From Clavelina lepadiformis (Eukaryota > Chordata > Ascidiacea > Aplousobranchia > Clavelinidae): a stretch of DNA of 64,000 bases. The stretch is taken from contig NC_135240.1 in the NCBI RefSeq assembly GCF_947623445.1, positions 24,738,001-24,802,000 on the forward strand. Reading direction: 5' to 3'. Shown here in pieces: positions 12,576-24,658 of the stretch. A model generated the notes under the pieces. That model had not been told where the DNA came from and made no database searches. It saw nothing but the letters and a program-made list of their open reading frames with translations. Within the stretch, counting starts at the first letter, position 1; each line of letters begins with the position of its first letter. The position numbers and the translations under genes are program-made.

Positions 12576-13369
12576 AGCAATAGGTTTGTCAAAACAAAAA
12601 ACGTCATGTATTCTGTTTGAAATAGCTCCTTCTTAGTCGTTGACACCAACAACGCCAGGGTTGCCATTTGGCTTCCTTGGAGGCCAAATTTCAGAAATTT
12701 GGCTCGTTTATTACTGCATGACTTTCAAATTGGAACTGCTGGAAGCCAACTAGATTTGACTTTATTTTGGCTTCTCTGAAGTACCTTATCATTCATAATA
12801 TAACACTGGGTATAGTTAAAAGTAGGCGTCTCTCTTGACAAAAAAGAGTGTTACATTACTTTTTTGCAACGAAATATGTTAAATTGCTTAATTTCAACTA
12901 GTAATTACTCTGCAGTGGCCATTTATAAAAATATTTCTTCTCGCCAGCTGGCGCATTGAAGCTTTTTACTATTGCTTTAGTTCGATCACCTTTTATTACA
13001 ATACCTTTGATATTTTGCAGTTTAAGTCGTAAATAAATTTGACAGCTTCGGAATAAGAGGGGTTTCCTTTCAGCACTACCATCTATTGGACAGCATTGAC
13101 ATCTTACTCCATCAATCACTGTCGACGTACCAGAAAAAATTTCATCTTGCAAGGAGCAGTATTGTCATCACATCTTTCAAAGATTATTCATTGGTGTGAA
13201 TTTTTGGGTCGCGGCAAAAAAAGATTACGAACCACTGCCATAGGCAGTTATATTCCACCTGGCGTAATATTTCAACTGTGTCGAATGAAGCTGGAAATTC
13301 AAGAAGGTGTGCAACCTGGAAGTATGTGTTTTTGCGATCTTACTGAGGGTAACTGTTTGTAACGGTTTA

Positions 13370-13880
13370 AGTGAAGCAGCATCTGATTTTTCTCCAGAAG
13401 AGCTCTCCGGTGGACTAGATCCTACTATAGGTAAGAGTTCGAGTGAATAAAGCCGCATCTGATTTTTGTCCACCAGAGATCACATACAGACCAAATCCAA
13501 CCATCGGTAACAGTTCAAGCATTCTGACTGCAGACAGTGGGCCCACTTCAGGGTCAAATGTCTTTGTAACTGTAGAAGAAGTGAGCCCTCTTCCAAAAAG
13601 TATAGTTGCAGTTGGCAAGATTGAAGATCTTCCAAGTCTACGGAATTGACTTCTTCTCCACACAAGCGTGCAGTTACACTTGCAGCAAAGTCAAAGCTAG
13701 CTACTACTAACAAAACTATTATACAAAATCTCACAAAAACTCTGCTAAAAAGCAGTGCTTTAAAAGCACACCAAAGGCTTTAAAAAATACTTTTGCTTGG
13801 TGTGTGGGGAAAGTCATGATGAAAACTGGGATGAAGTGCAGACGATGTAAAGGATGAAGACAAATAACACAAATAAAAAA
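13370..13880 (+). pseudogene. Decayed DNA-transposase C-terminus (pogo/Tigger-like?)
   Basis: Broken plus-strand reading frames encode pieces that resemble the tail of a DDE transposase. They include two diverged tandem copies of an AASDF(S/C)P...PTIG(N/K)SSS motif (near 13375-13440 and 13450-13520). Further on lies a Cys-pair segment (FCLVCGESHDENW near 13785-13832), followed one frame away by CRRCKG and a stop where a Trp would be expected. Cys-x2-Cys...Trp...Cys-x2-Cys tails are common in pogo-type transposases. Several stops and at least one frameshift show it is dead. The family assignment is tentative. Confidence 0.35.
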
Positions 13881-14173
13881 CACTACTATTTTGACAATTG
13901 TGATTGGTCTTGTGGTTGTTATTTTTGATTTCAACTTCGTTTGAGACTTGTTCATTTTGTTGTTATTAATAACAATTCATTTGGCGTTTTTTCTTTCCCC
14001 ATTTCAATAAAACTGTGTAATTTAATTCATTTCTGTCGGGGACCTTGAATATAAGACAACTGTCTATCTGCATTGCATTGTTAAATTTAGCAAATCATTA
14101 CGTGCTAAGGTGTTCAAATTACACGCTGTTGTGGTCCAATTTCCACAAGGGCTGTGTGAATTGGACCACCTCT

Positions 14174-14722
14174 TAACAAAATTTCAACTGGCCTTACCAA
14201 CTCATGTGCAAGCTATTCCAGCACCCTTGTAAAAAGTTAAACTAATTTAATGGTGGACTGATGCGATTGTCAGACACAAGAAAACAACTTTTGTCATAGA
14301 AAAACCAAAATCATTTTAAACTTGTAGCTTTTTCCAGGAGCATCGCAGTGTGCATCTATATCAGATTTTTATCACTTAAAATACAAGATTTGAATATGAA
14401 AAGATCACCAAGTATAAGTTATGGTAAAAATTTAACATAAAACTGTAAATCGTCAACCTCATAGCAATAAACTGCCATTCCAGCAAAAAATGGGAACCCG
14501 GTGAGATCCATTTCTTTGGGATGAACACTGAAAGATTGGCCATGATGTTAAGTTAAATATAAAATATATGTAGCATGGTTTACTTCATTTAATACTTTAT
14601 TTTACGCATCTTTCCCAGGTTACAAAAATAACAGAATACAAAATAAATTACGATTAAGGTAATTCACAATTGAACTTACCTAACAAAATTTCAACTGGCC
14701 TTACCAACTCATGTGCAAGCTA
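14174..14722 (+). repeat. Templated copy of SLC36 exon 7 region flanked by 42-bp direct repeats
   Basis: Positions 14215-14684 copy 18651-19120 in the same orientation with only about eight differences in 470 bp. The copy carries the whole of transporter exon 7, both flanking introns and the nearest few bases of exons 6 and 8. It is bracketed by an identical 42-bp direct repeat at 14174-14215 and 14681-14722, a sequence absent from the source locus. One base (A) at the left and four bases (TAAC) at the right are shared by insert and target. The copied exon keeps its splice sites but has no gene around it, so it is not expected to be functional. Confidence 0.9.
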
Positions 14723-16885
14723 GTTTCGTTTTTTTGAGTTTGTGGTAAAGAGGCATTGGTATACCTCAACCAAAACGCCAGACCCCGTTTCTAATAAAGC
14801 ATTACTTAAATAAATATATTAATTTTCGGTTAAGAAGTCCAATATACATGACTTCCCTTAAAATAAAATTATACTAAAAATGTAATCACCAAAACTTAGT
14901 AGGCGTATAGCCTACCTACCATCCTTGTTGTAGTTAAACTTACCTATAAGTTATAAGTTTGTACAGTACTGGGTAAAAAGAAAAGATATGGTCTTCACAG
15001 TCAATTCCCACTAAGATAAAATATCGCTGTAATCAACCTGTTAAATTTTATTTCTACATAGGCTGTTGAGAAAAGGACCGGAAAATTGTTTTACATTGCA
15101 CTGCGTAAAAGACTCAATTGAACACCAGAAGAAAGTACCAAAGCAATCACCACGTTACAGCGCAAAAAGGAAAATTAAAGCACGACTTTTTGCCTCCTAA
15201 GCAACTTCACAGGTAGGGTGACGCACTGCATTTGGATCTAAAGCGTGAACGACTTCGTAAAATCCAAAAAAGATAGGTCCCGGTCACAACGACGTTTTAA
15301 AATTCTTCAGTACCGGAAGCTTGTTCCCTATTAGAATAGTTCTTCAGCCCCGTCTGTATGCGCGGCGTTCGTGTATTATCTTTAAGAATATCACCATAAT
15401 CGCGAAAACGATCCTTAACCCAATCCTAACGCCGGAATAATCCACACACCAAGATATCTAACTAAATTTTTCGGCAACTTTTTCAATTTAAAAACTTAAA
15501 ACATTTAAAAATTTTGCCCAAACTTTTTAAATTGTCATTATAAAATAATGGCATTGCTTTAATTTTCACCTGCTGTTACTCGCGTATAATGGGACTATTC
15601 CAGAGTAGGTATGTTTGAGCGTTCCCGGTAAGATGGCATTGCAAGACGGATTTTGATGGCCACAAGTTGTTTGATCATAAGGAGAAGTAAACCCCACTAG
15701 ACCTTCAAACGATGTGCAAATATTAAGATTTCAAGACAAGGAAAAGTTATGGAACGCGTCGAAAAATGTAAGTAAAAACATACAGGTTAAAACCGCATGG
15801 GATTCATACAGTCACATAGGAGATGCAATAATATCAATACAACCAGGAACATCTTCACGCAATGCGCCCATTTCTACTCGGTCTTGCCATCATCTAAATC
15901 ATCGTCATGGCTAAACATCATCAGTTTTAGTTACAGTTATTCACCAAAAGGGCGTAAAAGAGCTGATACTGGGCAAGTTATCAAGATGAAACGAGTTGTT
16001 AACATGTCTATAGACCAGAAAACGAAATCAAAATCATTCCACACAGCCGTGTGGGTCAATAGGAAGGCACATAAGTTGCGAAAGTAAAATGTGAGGCACT
16101 TGATGTATATACACTGATAACCTCAGGAAAAAATACAATATGTACTGTATATGAAACTTGCTTCACGATTACAAGTATAGAAGAATATAAAAAAGGTGAC
16201 AAGCTTAGTACATACAACTCATGGAAGCAAAGAAATGTCACCAATAACTTGCTGTAGTGAAACCACACGCACATAAGGGACGTCTAATAATAAATAGCGC
16301 AATATTTATGTGTGGGTTTACTCGGTATCGACATCTTAATATCGGTAAACTAGCTGCAAACCAAGTAAATAACTTCATAAGTGGTGTTCATTTTTGTATG
16401 GAGGTAAAATTATCAAAACATACAAAACATAGACAATTGCTGTACCGGGTATAATGTCTCTGATAGTTGGCGGTCTTGTCGCTTTTTAAATATCCGGTCA
16501 AACAAAGTATTGAAAATAACTAAAGCTAAACAGGTTGCAATGATGCATTTTCAGTTTCAAGGCTAAATATAGGTAGTACAGATATCTTAAATTTTTCTAA
16601 AAAAATAGCAACATATGCATTCAAGTACCGTCCGTAATACCGTCCATTCACCTACCGTAAACGTACAAGTGAGTCCAATCAACCCTTAGCTTACTGGAGG
16701 TTAAAGTACATTAAATAAACTCATTTCGGGCCTGCCATTGCCAGCCCAACTGTCACGTGTCCAGCTCAACAATAACAGAGACTTAAATTGTTACGCTATA
16801 TGCTGTTATAGAAAATTGAACCAGATTTTACAGCATTTAACTTAGTACAGGTAAATAAAATATAACAGCGTGACCAGGTTTCAGG

Positions 16886-19800
16886 TCAGACAGATGTTGA
16901 AGAAGTTATATTGCTGACAATTTCCTGTGCTTCCGGTATAATCCCGAGTCTTTTCAAAGAGTCTATTGTACCAATTATTGTTCTGTAATAAAAATTGCTT
17001 TAAAAAAAAACTCAAAAACAAACCTGTTCAATCTCTAACATAAAGCATTATATTATTACATCACATTTCAAAGTTTTATGGTAGAACTATAAAAATCAAA
17101 TTTTGTTAAATAAATACTGATACATGTAATCTCAGGCAGTGCGAGACAAAGTTTACAAAAGGTTTATGAAATTATCGATCGTCTACAGTACTTACGCGCC
17201 CATTCCAACAAATATGAGGGTGTAGTCCAAAAAGCGCTTACTTTTAGTCATGTCACTATAAAAAAACAATGTATTGTAGACCAACCATAATAATAAGTTA
17301 AGTATATGTTCAATACAGTCAAGCAAAAGTCAAAGTGTACTAAGCATGCATTACATCTTTATCAATATAAATGATACATGGAAAAAACTTACCTTTTAAA
17401 AATTTTCATATGAAATAAAGCAGGCATGATAAAAGCAAGCAAACTGCAAAATGTGGCACCTACAAGCGACATTAGAGTTGAAAACGAGGGAATGATTAGG
17501 ACGATGAGACCGGTGACCATCACCATTCCGGCTCGAAGCAAGTTCTAAAAAAATGTTAAGTTGAGCATGACTAGGAGTAATATGTTGTAACGAAAATATA
17601 TAATCTAGCATCCTAGCGGCAAGTTTGTTTTGTGAATTAAAGTTGAGAACAGAAGCTGCCCATAGTCTTACCCCAGCCATAAATGATGAAAAGGTAGAGC
17701 CACAACGTTTCTCTATGATTTGAATGACTGGAAACATCATAACGGGATAAGTAAAAAATAAAGAAAAACATAAACACATCTTGACAAGCAGCGGAAAAAC
17801 TCCTGCAAACAAAATTATATGAAGCATTACAAAGGTAGAAAATAGTTCAATAGACAATTGAAACAAGTGCAGTAGCAGGACAGAAACGTCGCCCAAATGA
17901 TATTTTTACAAACAGGCAAAATTGATTAATTTGTAACAAGATTTTACCTTTTGGCAAATTCAAAGTGATTATTTGATTTGTATCTGATCCAAAAGACTGA
18001 AAAAAAATTACATATTCAGTTTTGACTGATTTCAATGGGAAATTAACTACACATTTCTTTCCACAAACATATAAAACCAAAAATTTTTTTTTTAGCTTCA
18101 GAAGGAACCAAATTGAACTATGATCAGGTCACAAAATAAGCACCTATGTTTGCAGTTACAGGGAGTTACCGAGTTAGCACAACCAACAAAGAAATTTACT
18201 CCACCCATATTTACACTTCATATAAATAAACAAAACCACCCACTACTGAAATAATAGATATGCCACGTTGACGTTGGCCATATTTTGTTCCATACTAACC
18301 AAGTAGCCACATATGCCAAAGACAATATACAGAGTTGTAATAAGCAGCATCGCTCCCTTAAAAATCCTGTGCAATATATCAAAATTATTAGCTCAATTAC
18401 AATAAAATTAAACAATTAACTTAGGCAAATATTTTTTACCTATTACAGTTACTTGCGAGTAGCTAGCTAACAAAATATTTGCATTCGTAAATCGTAATAG
18501 TCTTTATGTTGGAAATTTGAAAATAATCTTTTTTAATAAAATGTTTAAATGCAGTTATTTAAATAACAAACTGAAGTTGTTTTATCTAATACTTACGGTC
18601 TAAACTTTGAACGAACTTCAACAGCCATTGATGATTCAAGTGACAATATCATTCCAGCACCCTTGTAAAAAGTTAAACTAATTTAATGGTGGACCGATGC
18701 GATTGTCAGACACAAGAAAACAACTTTTGTCATAGAAAAACCAAAATCATTTTAAACATGTAGCTTTTTCCAGGAGTATCGCAGTGTACATCTATATCAG
18801 ATTTTTATCACTTAAAATACAAGATTTGAATATGAAAAAATCACCAAGTATAAGTTATGGTAAAAATTTAACATAAAACTGTAAATCGTCAACCTCATAG
18901 CAATAAACTGCCATTCCAGCAAAAAATGGGAACCCGGTGAGATCCATTTCTTTGGGATGAACACTGAAAGATTGGACATGATGTTAAGTTAAATATAAAA
19001 TATATGCAGCATGGTTTACTTCATTTAATACTTTATTTTACGCATCTTTCCCAGGTTACAAAAATAACAGAATACAAAATAAATTACGACTAAGGTAATT
19101 CACAATTGAACTTACCTAACTGTATGTTTTTCTTCAAAATCAAACCAAAATACAATGGAATATGCAAAAATGTTGGCAAAATCAGCAAACAAACTAAACA
19201 AAAAAATCAATTTAATAATAAGAAATATAGACAAACGCAATCATATATGCTATTAATGCATATGGATATATACACACTTAAATAACATACACAGTTCATA
19301 TACCTCCGGAACAATATACTTAGATATAATTAGTACGATACTAGGGATGCACAATACAGAATACCTGGCTATTCTAGAATATTCTAGAATACTTAATTTC
19401 GAATCCAGAATTTCGAATCTATTCTGAAATTACGCGGCAATTTTTTCTAGGCAATTTTTTCCAAATAATAACGAACAAAAAGCAAAAATATTTGTACATT
19501 ATTTTGAATTGTATTAGTATCACATGACAAACAGTATAACATATGCTAAATCAAGCATCATACGATTCATATTAAAGCATAGAGCCGTGTAGTTCTTGTC
19601 ACCTGCACTACCAACAGTCTTAATACCATACTTTTCGGAGGTAACACATTTACACATCGAATCATCAAATTAATCAAGAAGCTGCTTGTTGCAATGTAGG
19701 ATATTCAGTGCTTCTAAGTGACTTTCGGTAATTCTTTTTTTTAAGTTCCAATACTCCAACACGTCTGTTTTATTGGAGTTATCTTTTAGGTAGGCTGAAA

Positions 19801-22800
19801 CCTTATTAGTTATGATAGTGTCAATGTCAGCTCCCTCATCATCTGCATCTTCTTGGTTGCTTTGTTGCACCTCCATTCCTAAATTAAACTAATTTTCCAT
19901 CATGGAAACAGAACTGGTGGTGCTGTCGCCAACAGGAATGGGATTACGGGGTGGTGCTATCACTGCTATGGTTGTGTCAGAAATCATTTCTGATTTTAAA
20001 TGCAGGTGAACCCTTGTAGCATGATGCGGTTTAAAATACTTTTCTTTGTATGCTGGGTGAAGCCATGTTGCCATATCAAATAAAGATGGAAATGGAACAT
20101 CATCAGATGCAACAGCAAAGTCAAATCTGCATTCTATAGCAGATTTAATCTTTTGTCTAAATGCAGAAATATGCACACTAGCACTGCTTGTAGAGAAGGA
20201 GCTTGAGTAGTTACTCAACAGCCCTTTAATTAATGGTATAATGGCTGCAGACCTGCAGTTGTCACATGTTTATCTCCTTCAATAAAGTCACTGGCCACCT
20301 TTAGAGGTAACAGTTCTTCCACGAGCCCTTGGACTGTTGTAATTCCTACTGGTGTTGTTCCTACTTCCTACTGTTGTTATTTGCGCTTGAAGAGAGACTG
20401 CCTTCAATTCCGCTGATATTTAAGAACACATGCTTTTTCTTCAAGTGCTTCAACAGACTGCCAGTACTGTTGCAATATGATAAAATTGCCTTGCAATGGC
20501 GACAAACCACGCTATTCTTTTCATCTGGCTTACAAAAATGTTCCCACACGCTGGAACTTTTTTTTCGCCCACGACCAGTCGACATGACGCAGTGATAATA
20601 ATTAATAGATTACCTTATTCCTCTACACTTACATACAGTCTACTGCTTACTTGTTTACGAATCTCAAGCGCATGGTTGGTGAGTGAATCAATGCGCGCGC
20701 GACTGCACTGCACAGCACACGTAATGAATCATTCGCCCGCACACACATGCAGCGCGTGCAAACTTAAGCTTTTTCTTGGCGTTTTTCGTTACGGATGATT
20801 AAACTAAAATCTAGGCAGGACAAATTATTTACTCGTACGGGAACGCACTGCGTGTCTGCACTCTGCAGTTCTGATAACTGCGTGAACCCTATGAAGGAAG
20901 AAAAAAGGCGGCGCGCAAGACGGAAAATATCAACTTGACATTTGCTTAACATCGCACATTGTTCATTTAACAGATTTAATTTCGAATCCGCAAATAAGAT
21001 TCGAATACATTGAGATTCGAATCTCTAAGATTCGATATTCTGTATTGTGCATCCCTATACGATACTTCTATAAATCATTCTGATGCATAAAAATACTTAA
21101 ATGAAAAAAACACTCAATGAACACACAAATAGCGGAGCCTGATACCTAAAGACAGCTAATTTGTGAAGGTGACGCAGAAAGCAGAGGAAACAAAGTGGAA
21201 GGAGGAGAGATGCCAGAATCAACTTTTGGACATTTAAACCTCCCATTTGATTGGACGAAGAGATATACTGGGCCATGTTTTCAATGATAAATATGAGATA
21301 TGCACAACAGAAACCTAAATAAAATATATAATTCAGTGCAGAGTCAACAATAAAATAAATTGGTTAATTAGTCAGACTTAGTTGACTGTAAATCTGTGAT
21401 ATTCTTACGAAGGAATTTTTTAAGTCTGGCTTTGCTGATCATTAAGAAAGACTTTTATTTAACTTTTTAGGACTATCTGCTAATTTTCTGTTTTAGTTGC
21501 AAAAGTACAAAATTTAAAAGAGCATTTCGGTCACTCAAAACACCTTAAAAACGTTGCTCTTACCAGCAGTTAGTTATAAATTTATCTAAACACCAAGTAA
21601 TCAATTTATTTGTTCTTACCTGTTTGTGAAACAATAATAGCGACATCAACAAGCGCTGAACCAGACTGACCATATGCATAATAACCCACGTCACCATAAC
21701 CAATGTCACGGTTGTTTTTGTCTTTTGATTTCTGCTAAAATAACAAAGAATAATAGTTGTAATGTGACACGTATCAATAAAATTGATGGCTCAAAAATGA
21801 ATGATGGTATATATATGTATCAACCAATACTTTTCAGGTCAGGATTATGTTAACGTTGCCTGAACTTCATTTCAAACTGTGAACTTCAATTTCTAAAGTT
21901 ATTAAAATACAAACTGGAAGTCAACAAGCCAGAATATAAACACAAGATACCAATAAAAATCTTGAACGACAAACTAGTTTGACAATAAAAGGGTTTGTTA
22001 TGCATTTCTTTGCTTGACAACTACATTTACCATTACTTCTGGGTATACAGCATTTGCTACAAGTTACAGGGTTTAAACTGTTCGTTGAACAACTAGGTAT
22101 TAAAGGCAACCAGGCAGTTATATATTTCTACACCTCAGGCCTCAGGGGGAATAAGAAGCAAGATTTAATTTAAACAGTTTCCAGACATTTTCTAGAATAA
22201 CTCTAGAAATTTTAATTCAAATTATAAAACCAATGCCATGCAATAAAAAGTGCGTATATTCGTAAATACAAAACAGCCTATAACATAAAAGAATTTATAT
22301 ACTTGTCCATGGTAGAGTTACTACCGGTACCTCATTAGAATTAAATTTTGCTTCTTCCAAGTCAGCACTGCTTCCAGGGCTGCCATTTGCTATGAGGGAG
22401 GTGGTTTGTGAAATATCATCGGACCAAGCTTCCCTCGACTGTAATGTGCGTGACAATTTGTGAGATTGCATAAAATCCTTGCAATCGATGAGCAGCATCA
22501 TTGCACAAACACTGAAAGATGAAAAACATGAATGAACCAGAAACCGGTCCAACTTATTTTACAAAATGTCAATCATTTTAGTATAAATTTTACAAATAAT
22601 TGGTACCAGCAATTCAGTCCATCAATGCAACAAACCTTAAATATCCCACTAAACTCATTATCAAGATACCTTCCAGGATACCTGCCTAAAATATTAACAA
22701 ATCTTCTTTTAATAGAGTATAACAAATCACGATGCTACTACAAATATTACACAATTCGGTTCAGTAACCAAAATTGTCATCAATACATACTTGCCTCTTT

Positions 22801-22902
22801 AAAGGCATATGGAAGACCTAAGACTCCGGCTCCAATAAATGAAATAAAAATATTTCCAAAAACTTTAAACGTGCTTTTTGTCCCATCACTTGAACCGTGC
22901 AT
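16886..22902 (-). CDS. SLC36-type proton-coupled amino-acid transporter
   Basis: A predicted multi-pass (about 11 TM) amino-acid/proton symporter of the SLC36 (PAT)/AVT family, at lysosomal or plasma membrane. Fourteen exons (minus order): 22795-22902, 22636-22685, 22331-22511, 21620-21734, 21146-21314, 19116-19193, 18894-18963, 18597-18661, 18300-18366, 17948-17996, 17672-17802, 17393-17544, 17196-17255 and 16886-16982. They total 463 aa, the usual family length. Motifs seen are FISFIGAGVLGLPYAFKEAG (TM1), YGDVGYYAYGQSGSALVDV, QTGFCCAYLIFI, FFAGMAVYCYEGAGMILSLE (family FAFEGIGVVLPLEN), NQIITLNLP and a C-terminal NLLRAGMVMV helix. Intron 1 fits best as GC-AG. Exon 4 starts at a tandem TAGCAG acceptor. 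Intron 5 contains a 1.7-kb hAT element. The exact substrate and SLC36 paralogue cannot be told from sequence alone. Confidence 0.9.
19342..21057 (-). mobile_element. hAT transposon with internal deletion
   Basis: A 1,716-bp element lies inside transporter intron 5. Its termini are perfect 22-bp inverted repeats starting TAGGGATGCACAATACAGAA. It is flanked by a perfect 8-bp duplication, TACGATAC, at 19334-19341 and 21058-21065. Subterminal regions hold repeated TTCGAAT/ATTCGAA and TTCTAGAATA palindromes, typical of transposase-binding arrays. It carries broken minus-strand transposase pieces (see 19670-20585). The exact TIRs and duplication suggest a fairly young insertion. Confidence 0.93.
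19670..20585 (-). pseudogene. hAT transposase remnant with BED zinc finger
   Basis: An ATG at 20585 starts a 74-codon frame with a BED-type zinc finger: SVWEHFCK, then C-x2-C (VCRHCKA) and H-x4-H (HLKKKH). Next, 19889-20218 holds MATWLHPAYKEKYF, matching the 'AT-LDPR-K-F' block of hAT transposases. Then 19670-19876 holds VLEYWNLKKR, like the C-terminal dimerisation segment. The pieces are separated by stops, and most of the catalytic core between finger and C-terminus is missing. This copy cannot make an active transposase. Confidence 0.75.
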
Positions 22903-23984
22903 AGTTTAATATAAATAAATTTTTAATGCTTTTATGGAATAAAAGCAGATTAACAATCAAATAAACAACTTGTATTTTAATAATATATTATAATACTTAT
23001 ATTCAATAACTATATATATCTAAAAAATATAAGATAATAGACAAGGTCATCAGGTATATACTTTTCTTAAAAACGTTTTAAAGAAAAAGTCATGATTTTA
23101 AGATTAAAAGCTATGATTGTAAAGCAATAAACCAAAAAACAAAGATGATCAAAGAGGGCTGATATATGTATATACCACATAGTAACATACTGCCACCTAA
23201 CACACTACCAGGACTGTATGGTATTGTTAATTTGGTTACTCAGAAGTATTATTATTAACAAACCAACCAACAGCTTTTTTATTTCAGAAAAACTAACAAT
23301 ATGATAAACCGCTTAGTTCAAAAGCAAAAATGGCAGAGCAAAACGCAGGGAATATCCTTCACTTTTTTGAGCGGATACTCACTGGCATCAGTTTGTTTCA
23401 AGTTTATAAACTGCGCAAGTGATGTATACATACAAAATTCCATTTGCAGAGAAAATCTACGAAAATATATTTGCTGTACTTTTTGATGAACTAGTTGTGC
23501 ATGCATGAAATTTACCAATAAAAAACTGGAAAATTTTCAATCAGCCTTTGAGAATGGACCTGATTGCTAAGCAAATCTGGAATTTTTAGGGGCAAGTTCA
23601 ACTTAACTATGATATACCTTGAGACCTTTGTTATCATAATCTTAAACTAAAAATTGTCAAAATAACGTTTTTCAAACACACTTCATGCTAATCCTCATGG
23701 TATTATATTATTTTTCATAGAAATTTTCAGTGTTTGCCACACAAGGGCTAAGTGAGATGAGCATTTTACCATACCCAGCATGTAATAGATCAATTGATTT
23801 AACTTATTTTAATCTACACTTTATATTCTAGGTTCACAGTACTTGCCCAGCAACTAAAAAACTTCAAATTTACAACATATTCATTTTTATCACAAAAGAG
23901 TATCTTTATAAAAATAAGCATCTAAACACCATTTCAAACATACTTTTAATCATTCATGATTTTCCAAACATGGTATGGTTATAT

Positions 23985-24345
23985 GGTATGATAATATTTA
24001 TCCTCAGACTGAGAAAAGTCTTGGCACGAATTAATGTCGTTGATAATTCCTCATCGTTCGAGCCTCGATCACCAAGTTAGCCTTTGCGCAAGTTCAATTT
24101 GTCACACATTTTTTATTTTGGTTTTTTTGATTTTTCATGTAGTACGGTGGCTACTGCCCGAATTTAGAACTGTCCACTGGGCCCACTGAATAAGAGCAAG
24201 TGTCGTTATCGCCTTGCCCAAAAATATTACAGCTGTATGGCGCCACTGGGTATCGAACATGGAACACAATCCACATTTATTGCAAGGCCAGTGCTTGAAC
24301 CACCTTGCTTCCAAGCCAACGACAAAGTATGTAAAGCCAGAAAGT
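23985..24345 (-). repeat. tRNA-derived SINE, copy 1
   Basis: Read on the minus strand, about 24335-24235 has a tRNA-like head with an A-box-like stretch (GGTGGTTCAAGCACTGG) and a B-box-like GTTCGATACC. A body and tail follow that end near CTCAGTCTGAGGATAAATATT. The same body and tail recur at 44263-44590 with roughly three-quarters identity by eye. No protein is encoded. Boundaries are approximate. Confidence 0.65.
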
Positions 24346-24555
24346 TGACCATTATTTTAATAATATGGGAAGTGTAATAACTACCGGTAATAATAACTAA
24401 ACTTTTGCATAAACAGTCAAACACTGGATCTAATACTACAAAGCGGCAAGAAAATATCAAATGACCGCTGGATCGGCAGTACTGCACTAGCAAGAGTAAA
24501 ATATGTAAAATTGAACCAAAGTCAACAAGTATCAAGTTGTATAGGGCGTTAAAAA

Positions 24556-24658
24556 GGGTCTAGTATACAAGTGCACAACCAGATGACGTCACAATTTGAG
24601 CAGCTGGGGTCTATAGTCAACAAAGGCATCCTGTGGTTGTGCATTTGTATACTAGACT
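24556..24658. mobile_element. 103-bp MITE carrying a CRE-like palindrome, copy 1
   Basis: Ends are inverted repeats of about 24 bp (GTCTAGTATACAAGTGCACA and its inverse at 24636-24658). The flanks share CGTTAAAAA on both sides, compatible with an 8-9-bp target duplication. The interior has a perfect TGACGTCA at about 24584-24591. A second copy is at 38039-38140. Superfamily is uncertain; a 9-bp duplication would suggest a Mutator-like origin. Confidence 0.75.

Larger units (their letters stand above)
12576..16885. other. Intergenic interval with transposon debris
   Basis: Apart from the transposase relic at 13370-13880 and the exon-bearing insertion at 14174-14722, I see no gene here. Frames at 12898-13152 (-), 13096-13362 (+) and 15797-16087 (+) have no domain I recognise and no convincing splice context. 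Confidence 0.4.

Noticed and set aside
12898..13152. 84-codon minus-strand frame with several cysteines
   Set aside because: No family recognised and no splice context; it lies beside transposon debris.
14400..14550. Intact-looking SLC36 exon 7 as evidence of a second transporter gene
   Set aside because: No neighbouring exons exist. It is inside a 470-bp copied segment flanked by 42-bp duplications.
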